64,000 bases of DNA. It comes from Palsa-870 sp041497555 (lineage in GTDB: Bacteria > Chloroflexota > Dormibacteria > Dormibacterales > Dormibacteraceae). The position numbers and the translations under genes were made by a program. The stretch's first letter is position 1, and each line of letters starts with the position of its first letter. Below, in pieces: positions 58,539 to 64,000 of the stretch. The stretch spans positions 1-64,000 of the forward strand of contig JBGQGS010000001.1 in the NCBI GenBank assembly GCA_041497555.1, in the 5' to 3' direction. The notes under the pieces are model-generated. The model searched no databases. It was not told the origin of the DNA and was given only the letters and a program-made list of their open reading frames with translations.

Positions 58539-59729
58539 ATGCCCGGCACCATCGTCCGCGACGAGCTGGTCGCCTTCCTCCAGTCCCTGGTTCGAGCCAG
58601 CTCTCAGTACCTTCCCGATGCCGGCCGCTCGGAGGCGCCGGCGGCGGAGCTGGTCGTCCGGCAGATGCGGCGATGGGGCTGGGAGCCAGACGTCAGGGAG
58701 GTCGAGCCCGGGCGGCCAAACGTGGTCGCGACCATCGACGGCGGGCGCCCTGGCCCGACGCTGCTGTTCGAAGGCCACACCGACGTAGTGAGCGAGGGCG
58801 ACTCTTCGAAGTGGACGCACCCGCCATTCGGCGCAGAGATCGTCGAGGGGCGCTTATATGGCCGGGGCTCCGCGGACATGAAGGGCGGTGTCGCCGCAAT
58901 GCTGTTCGCGGCGCGCGCGCTCGATCTCGCGCGGCCCTTTCATGGGCGCGTCGTGGTCGCGGCCCTGGTCGACGAGGAAGGGATGATGATCGGCGTCAAG
59001 GACTTCGTCGCGAGCGGCCGGGCTCTCGGCGTCGACGCAGCGATCATTTGCGAGCCCGAGGAGCGGGAGGTCTGCATTGCGCAGAAGGGAGCGATCCGCG
59101 TCCGGGTCACCTCATGGGGCCGGATGGCCCATGGCGCGATGCCGCAGCATGGGTTGAACCCGATCCCACCGCTGGTCGCATTCGTGCAGCGGGCCGCGGA
59201 GCTGCAGGAAGAGCTGCAGCAGGCGAACGGCGAGCATCCGTACCTGGGCTGGGACTACATCACGCCGACCGTGGTCGTTGCCAACCGGCCGGAACAGTTC
59301 AACGTCATCCCCGACCGCGCCTTTGTCTGGCTCGACATCCGTACGACGCCAGCCACCGACCATGCCAAGCTGCTGGCGCACCTGCGATCGATCCTGGGTC
59401 AGAACCTCGAGCTCGACGTGATCGACGACCGCCCGTCAACTGAGACACCACACAATCACCCCATCGTCCGCGCGGTCGTCGAGGCGCATCGAGCCGTTTA
59501 CGGTGAGACGCCGGCGTTCGGGGGCGTCCCTGGCTCGACCGACGGCACGATCCTGTGGCGCGACGCCGGAATCCCGATTGTCACCTACGGGCCGGGCGGC
59601 AAGTGGATCGCGCACCAGGTCGACGAATATGTCGAGGTAGATGAAGTGGTGCGGGCGGCCGAGGTCTACGTTGAGGCCGCACGCCGGTTTTTGAGCGTCG
59701 GGATCGAGTCGAGCAGCAGGCGCGTGTAG
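58539..59729 (+). CDS. M20 family peptidase (ArgE/DapE/ACY1 type)
   Basis: 396 residues. Metal ligands: TLLFEGHTDVVSEGDSSKWT (first His, Asp), LYGRGSADMKGGVAAML (bridging Asp), VDEEGM (catalytic Glu pair), IICEPEE and the C-terminal His in WIAHQVDEYVEV. A dimerisation domain starts at GRMAHGAMPQHGLNPI. It cleaves N-acyl amino acids or dipeptides. The 3' end overlaps the convergent dppF gene by 64 bp. Confidence 0.9.
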   Translation: MPGTIVRDELVAFLQSLVRASSQYLPDAGRSEAPAAELVVRQMRRWGWEPDVREVEPGRPNVVATIDGGRPGPTLLFEGHTDVVSEGDSSKWTHPPFGAEIVEGRLYGRGSADMKGGVAAMLFAARALDLARPFHGRVVVAALVDEEGMMIGVKDFVASGRALGVDAAIICEPEEREVCIAQKGAIRVRVTSWGRMAHGAMPQHGLNPIPPLVAFVQRAAELQEELQQANGEHPYLGWDYITPTVVVANRPEQFNVIPDRAFVWLDIRTTPATDHAKLLAHLRSILGQNLELDVIDDRPSTETPHNHPIVRAVVEAHRAVYGETPAFGGVPGSTDGTILWRDAGIPIVTYGPGGKWIAHQVDEYVEVDEVVRAAEVYVEAARRFLSVGIESSSRRV

Positions 59730-60445
59730 GCGTGGCGCGGCGCGCGGAAGATCTCGCGCGTTGGGCCCTCCTCGACGATCGTGCCTTGGCTCATCACGAG
59801 CACCCGATTGCACATGTGGCGGACGATGGAAAGGTCGTGCGAGACGAGTACCAGCGTCAGGTTGAAGCCGACGCGGAGGTCCTCCAGCAGGTTCAGGATC
59901 TGGGCGCGCACGCTGACATCGAGCGCGGAGACGGGCTCGTCTCCAATCAGCACGCGAGGATGCGGCGCCAGGGCGCGCGCGATCGCGATGCGCTGGCGCT
60001 GGCCACCAGAGAACTCGTGCGGGTAGCGGTGCGCCGAGTCGCGCGGCAGCCCGACCGCATCCAGCAGCTCCTCCACCCGCTTGCGGCGATCCCCCGGCAG
60101 CCGCATCACCCGCACCGGCTCGAGGATGATGTCGGTGACCTTCATGCGCGGGTCGAGCGCGCTTACGGGGTCCTGGAAGACGACCTGGACCTCGCGGGTC
60201 AGCCTCCCGCCGGTGTAGGTCACCCGGCCTTCGTCCGGTTGCTCGAGGCCGAGCAGCAACTTCATCAGCGTTGTCTTGCCCGACCCGGACTCGCCGACCA
60301 CGCCAAGTGTCTCGCCCCTGCGCAGCGTGAACGAGACATCGTTGACAGCGGTGATCTCGCGGCGGGGGCCGAGGAGGCGGGTCCGCGCCAGCTGGTAGCG
60401 GCGACTGACGTGCTCGACCTCGAAGAGAACGTCGGATTCGCTCAC
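59666..60445 (-). CDS. dppF: Oligopeptide/dipeptide ABC importer ATPase (DppF/OppF type)
   Basis: 259 residues. Walker A GVVGESGSGKTTLMKLLLGL, Q-loop VVFQDPVSALDPRM, signature HEFSGGQRQRIAIARAL, Walker B RVLIGDEPVSALDVSV and H-loop LVSHDLSIVRHMC. It lacks the C-terminal oligopeptide extension with the CPxRC-type cysteines present in dppD. GTG 60445 overlaps the dppD stop (GTGA). Confidence 0.93.
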   Translation of the reverse strand: MSESDVLFEVEHVSRRYQLARTRLLGPRREITAVNDVSFTLRRGETLGVVGESGSGKTTLMKLLLGLEQPDEGRVTYTGGRLTREVQVVFQDPVSALDPRMKVTDIILEPVRVMRLPGDRRKRVEELLDAVGLPRDSAHRYPHEFSGGQRQRIAIARALAPHPRVLIGDEPVSALDVSVRAQILNLLEDLRVGFNLTLVLVSHDLSIVRHMCNRVLVMSQGTIVEEGPTREIFRAPRHAYTRLLLDSIPTLKNRRAAST

Positions 60446-61401
60446 GGCTCGCCGCCGACCGGGTGCCAGCAGGCGGCAAGGTGATCGCCGATCCGGGCCA
60501 GCGGGGGCATCTCGACGCATATCTCATCCACGTTCGGGCAGCGGTTGCGGAAGGGACAGCCGGGCGGGAACTGGCCGAGCCCGGGCACCGAGCCCGGGAT
60601 CGCTCGCAAGTGGCGATCGGGTAGCTCCTCGTCAAGCGGCGGGATCGCGTCCAACAGCGCCCTCGTGTAGGGGTGTCGCGACCGGTCGAAGACCTGGTCC
60701 ACGGTCCCGGTTTCGACGATCTTTCCGCCGTACATGACCAACACCTGGTCGCAGGTGCTCGCCACCACCGGCAGGTCGTGGGTGATCAACAGCAGGGTCG
60801 CACCTTGCTCGATCACGAGGTCGTCGAGCAGGTGCAGGATCTGGGCCTGCACGGTGACGTCGAGCGCGGTCGTCGGCTCGTCCGCGATCAGGATGTCGGG
60901 CGAGCAGGCCATCGCCATCGCGATCATCGCCCGCTGCCGCTGGCCGCCGGACAGCTCGTGGGGATAAGCCCGCATCTTTTCCTCCGGGTCCGGGATGTGG
61001 ACGCGCTGGAGGTTTCGCGTGGCAGTCGCCAAGGCCTGTTGCCGTCCCATCTGGCGGTGAAGCATGAGCGGCTCCGCGACCTGATCGCCGATCCGCATGA
61101 GCGGGTTGAGTGCCGTCATCGGCTCCTGGAAGACCATGGCGAGCCGGTCGCCGCGGAGCTCGCAGAAATCGTCGTCGGCGAGCGAGAGGAGGTCGCGACC
61201 TTTATAGAGGACGCGACCGGTGGCACTGAGCCCGTCTGGCAGCAGCCCCATCAGCGCCAGGGCGGTCAGCGTCTTTCCGGAGCCGGACTCGCCGATCAGG
61301 CCGGTCCGGGAGCCCGCCTCGAGCGCGAACGACACCCCGCGCACGGCTTCGATCTCCCCCACCCGCACGCGCAGGTCCTCGACCCCGAGCGCATCTGCCA
61401 C
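60442..61401 (-). CDS. dppD: Oligopeptide/dipeptide ABC importer ATPase (DppD/OppD type)
   Basis: 319 residues. Walker A TGLIGESGSGKTLTALALMG, Q-loop MVFQEPMTALNPL, signature HELSGGQRQRAMIAMAMA, Walker B LIADEPTTALDVTV, H-loop LLITHDLPVVAST and the oligo_HPY C-terminus RHPYTRALLDAIPPLD with GCPFRNRCPNVDEIC, the conserved cysteine cluster ([4Fe-4S]-type) of DppD proteins. GTG 61401 is 5 bp after dppC; a longer frame reaches into dppC. Confidence 0.93.
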   Translation of the reverse strand: MADALGVEDLRVRVGEIEAVRGVSFALEAGSRTGLIGESGSGKTLTALALMGLLPDGLSATGRVLYKGRDLLSLADDDFCELRGDRLAMVFQEPMTALNPLMRIGDQVAEPLMLHRQMGRQQALATATRNLQRVHIPDPEEKMRAYPHELSGGQRQRAMIAMAMACSPDILIADEPTTALDVTVQAQILHLLDDLVIEQGATLLLITHDLPVVASTCDQVLVMYGGKIVETGTVDQVFDRSRHPYTRALLDAIPPLDEELPDRHLRAIPGSVPGLGQFPPGCPFRNRCPNVDEICVEMPPLARIGDHLAACWHPVGGEP

Positions 61402-61406
61402 GACGT

Positions 61407-62237
61407 TCAGGCCTGCGCCGGGAGGCGCACAACCAGCTTGGGGTCGAGCAGGTCGCGGAGCCCATCCCCGAGCAGGTTGAACCCGAGCACGCTGAGCGCA
61501 ATCGCCAGGCCGGGCCAAAGCGCGAGCAGAGGGGCCTGGTAGAGATAGTCCTGGCTGTCGCTGAGCATCCGGCCCCAAGAAGCGGTCGGTGGCGGCGTGC
61601 CGATGCCGAGGTAGCTGAGAGCCGCCTCGGCCAGGATCGCTACCGCGAAGGCGATGGTCGCCTGAACGATCAGGACGTTGGCTACGTTTGGCAGTAGATG
61701 CTGGAGCAGGATCCACCAACCCCGGCTGCCGAAAGTGCGCGCCGCGGTGACATAGTCCATCTCCATCACCTGAAGACCGGCGCCGCGGACGACGCGCGCG
61801 AACACGGGGACGAATGCGATCCCGATCGCCGCCATGGCGGTGACCGTGCTGGGCCGGAAGACGGCCGCGAAGAGCAATGCGAGCAGGATCGCGGGGAAGG
61901 CGAGGAGGACGTCAGAGGCGCGCATGAAGACCTCTTCGAGCGGGCCCCGGTAGAGTGCCGAGAGCGCCCCCACCGGCACGCCGACCGCAATCGCGATCAC
62001 GATCGTGACGATGCCGACCAGCAACGTGTTCCGGGCCCCGGCCATGATCCGCGACAGCTCGTCGCGGCCGAACTGGTCGGTGCCGAGCAGGTAGGCGGAG
62101 CTCGGTCCCTGGAAGCGGTCGGGAATCACGACGTGGTCTGGGTCGTGCGGCGTCCAGACCAGGCTGAGCAGCGCGACCAGCACGACCAGGCCGACCACGG
62201 CCGCCCCCGCGATCAGGGGCAGCGGCAACCGCCTCAT
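61407..62237 (-). CDS. dppC: Oligopeptide/dipeptide ABC importer permease (DppC type)
   Basis: 276 residues with six membrane helices. HDPDHVVIPDRFQGPSSAYL then LGTDQFGRDELSRIMAGARN is the DppC N-terminal signature; the EAA loop is EMDYVTAARTFGSRGWWILL and the end is LGFNLLGDGLRDLLDPKLV. ATG 62237 overlaps the dppB stop (ATGA). Confidence 0.93.
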   Translation of the reverse strand: MRRLPLPLIAGAAVVGLVVLVALLSLVWTPHDPDHVVIPDRFQGPSSAYLLGTDQFGRDELSRIMAGARNTLLVGIVTIVIAIAVGVPVGALSALYRGPLEEVFMRASDVLLAFPAILLALLFAAVFRPSTVTAMAAIGIAFVPVFARVVRGAGLQVMEMDYVTAARTFGSRGWWILLQHLLPNVANVLIVQATIAFAVAILAEAALSYLGIGTPPPTASWGRMLSDSQDYLYQAPLLALWPGLAIALSVLGFNLLGDGLRDLLDPKLVVRLPAQA

Positions 62238-63181
62238 CGCCGGCTCCGGATCCGGGGGTCGAGCAGCCGGTACGAGAGGTCGACGAGGAAGTTGACGACC
62301 AGGACCACCGTGGTCAGCACCATGACCAGATCCTCCACCACGATCAGGTCGCGATTGCCAACCGATTGAAAGAGAAGGCGCCCGAGCCCGGGGAGCACGA
62401 ACACGTTCTCGATCACGATTGCGCCGACCAGCAGCGAGGTGATCTGGATGCCCAGGACGGTCACGACCGGGATCGCCGCGTTCCGGAAGCCGTGCCGGCG
62501 CAGCGCCTGCCAACGCGTCAGGCCCTTGGCGCGCGCGGTGCGGATGAAGTCCTCATGCTGGACCTCGATGATCGCCGACCGGATGAACCGGGTCAGCACC
62601 GCCGCCTGGACCAGCCCGAGCGCGACCGCGGGCAGCACCAGGCTTCGCGCAGCCGCGACCGGGTCCTCGCTCCAGTCGATGAACCCGCCAGCCGGAAAGA
62701 GCCGCAGCTTCACGGCGAAGATGGTGGCCAGCAGCAGGCCGGCCCAGAATGCAGGGATCGCGATACCGCCCAGGCTGAGCGCGGAGATGATCGCTCCGCT
62801 CAGACGGCGGTAGCGAACGCCCGCGACCACGCCCACCGGCACCGACACCACGAGCGCGATCACAGCCGCGAGGAGCGCAAGTGGCCCGCTGACCAAAAGC
62901 TTCTGAACGAGCAGCGGGCCGATCTCCGTGTGGGAGAGGACGGAGACGCCGAGGTCGCCGCGGAGCATGCCCCACAGCCACTGCACGTAGCGCAGCCACA
63001 AGGGCTGGTCGAGGCCCAGTTGGTGGCGGAGGATAGCCACGTTCTCCGGCGTTGCGTTGGTCCCGAGCATTACGGTCGCCACGTCGCCGGGAAGGAGATT
63101 GACGATCACGAAGACGAGGACCGAGGCGGCGACCAAGCTGGCCACCAGAGCGGCCAGCCTGGTCGTGATTGCGACTGTCAA
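62234..63181 (-). CDS. dppB: Oligopeptide/dipeptide ABC importer permease (DppB type)
   Basis: 315 residues with six membrane helices. VAASVLVFVIVNLLPGDVAT, RHQLGLDQPLWLRYVQWL, FGDLGVS-like RGDLGVSVLS, and the EAA loop EDFIRTARAKGLTRWQALRR with VENVFVLPGLGRLLFQSV define DppB. TTG 63181 follows the dppA stop by one base; a longer frame to 63313 lies inside dppA. Confidence 0.92.
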   Translation of the reverse strand: MTVAITTRLAALVASLVAASVLVFVIVNLLPGDVATVMLGTNATPENVAILRHQLGLDQPLWLRYVQWLWGMLRGDLGVSVLSHTEIGPLLVQKLLVSGPLALLAAVIALVVSVPVGVVAGVRYRRLSGAIISALSLGGIAIPAFWAGLLLATIFAVKLRLFPAGGFIDWSEDPVAAARSLVLPAVALGLVQAAVLTRFIRSAIIEVQHEDFIRTARAKGLTRWQALRRHGFRNAAIPVVTVLGIQITSLLVGAIVIENVFVLPGLGRLLFQSVGNRDLIVVEDLVMVLTTVVLVVNFLVDLSYRLLDPRIRSRR

Positions 63182-63182
63182 A

Positions 63183-64000
63183 TCAGTTGAAGTACGCGTC
63201 CCCGAGATAGAGCGATGGCGAAATGCCCTGCACCTGGTAGCTCCGGAAGTTGTGCTTGAGAACGGCCAGCTGGTTGGGCGAGAAGACCCAGGCGTTGACC
63301 GCATCGTCAGCAAGCGTTTTCAGGATTTGCGCGTAGATGCCCTTACGGGTGCTCTCGGTGGGCTCGGCGTCCGCCTGCTTCAGCTGGCTCGCGACCGTCG
63401 GATTGTTGTAGTTCCAGTAGTACTTGGGATTTCCGTAGTTGCCGATGTCGCGCTCCTCGACGTGGTTGATGATCGTCAGGTCGTAGTCCTGTGGAGGCAG
63501 GAACACTGTGTTCAGCCATTGCGCGAACTGCATCGGGATGATGTTCAGCGTCACGCCGATCGACTTCAGCTCACTGTTCAGTATGTCCGAGCCGCGGACT
63601 GCGTACGGGAAGGCGCTGATCTGCGCCATCCGCAGCGTCAGGCCGGAGGCGTACCCGGCAGCCGACAGCAGCTGCTTAGCCTTGTTGGCGTCGTAGGGGT
63701 TGACGCTCGTCTCGTCCACGTAATACGGCTCACCGCCGTTGGGCGCCGAGTGCGAACCGATCGGGACGCCGTAGCCGAACTGAATGCCGTCGATCCACGC
63801 CTTGCGGTCGATCGCAGCGTAGACAGCCTGGCGCACGCGTTTGTCGGCGAGCGGCCCTTTGGCGTTGTTGATCGAGACCATGATCTTTCCGGTCGGCGCG
63901 CCCTTGATGACGGTGAAGTTCTGGTTCGATGCGAACGCCTGCAGCTGCTCCGGCCCTCCGACCTGCCCGATGGCGTCGATGTCCCCGGCGGTAAGCGCGT
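63183..64000 (-). CDS. dppA: Family 5 solute-binding protein, C-terminal part (runs off right edge)
   Basis: The last ~271 residues are present and the frame is open to the window end. TAGDIDAIGQVGGPEQLQAF, VSINNAKGPLADKRVRQAVY, AIDRKAWIDGIQFGYGVPIG, SAPNGGEPYYVD and ANKAKQLLSAAGY are typical SBP_bac_5 (DppA/OppA) elements. It captures peptides or other ligands outside the cell for DppBCDF. Signal peptide and N-terminal domain lie beyond the edge. Confidence 0.92.
   Translation of the reverse strand, partial: ALTAGDIDAIGQVGGPEQLQAFASNQNFTVIKGAPTGKIMVSINNAKGPLADKRVRQAVYAAIDRKAWIDGIQFGYGVPIGSHSAPNGGEPYYVDETSVNPYDANKAKQLLSAAGYASGLTLRMAQISAFPYAVRGSDILNSELKSIGVTLNIIPMQFAQWLNTVFLPPQDYDLTIINHVEERDIGNYGNPKYYWNYNNPTVASQLKQADAEPTESTRKGIYAQILKTLADDAVNAWVFSPNQLAVLKHNFRSYQVQGISPSLYLGDAYFN

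Noticed and set aside
1..64000. CRISPR arrays, insertion sequences, rRNA genes or phage modules
   Set aside because: No regularly spaced repeats, transposase or integrase genes, rRNA or phage structural genes were found; only relic segments at 14.2 and 56.6 kb hint at past mobile DNA.

Overview
The window is gene-dense, high-GC chromosomal DNA of a free-living bacterium. Several features point to a deep-branching Terrabacteria lineage, and Chloroflexota/Candidatus Dormibacterota is my best guess. These are a menaquinone (men) gene cluster, a CoxMSL-type molybdenum hydroxylase locus with maturation genes, a two-gene 2-oxoacid:ferredoxin oxidoreductase next to a proton-translocating transhydrogenase, and many genes whose start codon lies 6-8 nt after a TANNNT -10 box (leaderless transcription). 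The taxonomic guess is inference; no rRNA or marker phylogeny is available here.

Layout. 1-6.6 kb is a signalling block: a partial metallo-hydrolase, a kinase-like protein without an obvious ATPase domain, a 1341-residue multi-GAF histidine kinase, a divergent single-domain response regulator, a 39-residue membrane peptide and an OmpR-type regulator. 6.6-11.3 kb carries an M20 amidohydrolase, a DUF5317 membrane protein, an unusual FtsH-like protease and a lytic transglycosylase. 11.4-18.8 kb is the men cluster (MerR regulator, menF, hydrolase, menD, menH, menA, menB; no menC or menE seen), with a relic of an HNH endonuclease gene between convergent genes. 18.8-29.2 kb holds a MobA-like nucleotidyltransferase, endonuclease IV, a CGNR regulator, and the coxS-L-M / coxD-E-F operon with divergent coxG. 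The CoxL active-site loop is AYRGAGR (form II), so the substrate may not be CO.

29.2-44.2 kb is mixed: amidase, methyltransferase, secreted GHL10-like hydrolase, cold-shock protein, EamA transporter, two paralogous GHSRGG lipases around a DoxX-Rieske fusion and a divergent TetR regulator, then a TPP-riboswitch operon (hydroxymethylpyrimidine-type permease plus thiD), membrane proteins and a tandem GNAT protein. 44.2-50.2 kb has pntAA-AB-B divergent from korAB, linking NADPH/NADH balance to low-potential ferredoxin chemistry. 50.2-56.6 kb contains two HhH-GPD DNA glycosylases, an aminoglycoside phosphotransferase-like kinase, an M3 oligopeptidase, a second histidine kinase, a ChrB-like protein and a VOC protein. 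A 3' fragment of a tRNA-Gln gene near 56.65 kb looks like an old integration site. 56.9-64 kb is a peptide-use region: phosphatase, P1 (DmpA/NylC) peptidase, M20 peptidase and a dppABCDF-type ABC importer that runs off the right edge.

Genes are packed with ATGA/GTGA/TTGA overlaps, so translational coupling is common. Start codons were chosen mostly from -10 position, coupling overlaps and domain boundaries, because Shine-Dalgarno sites are often absent.
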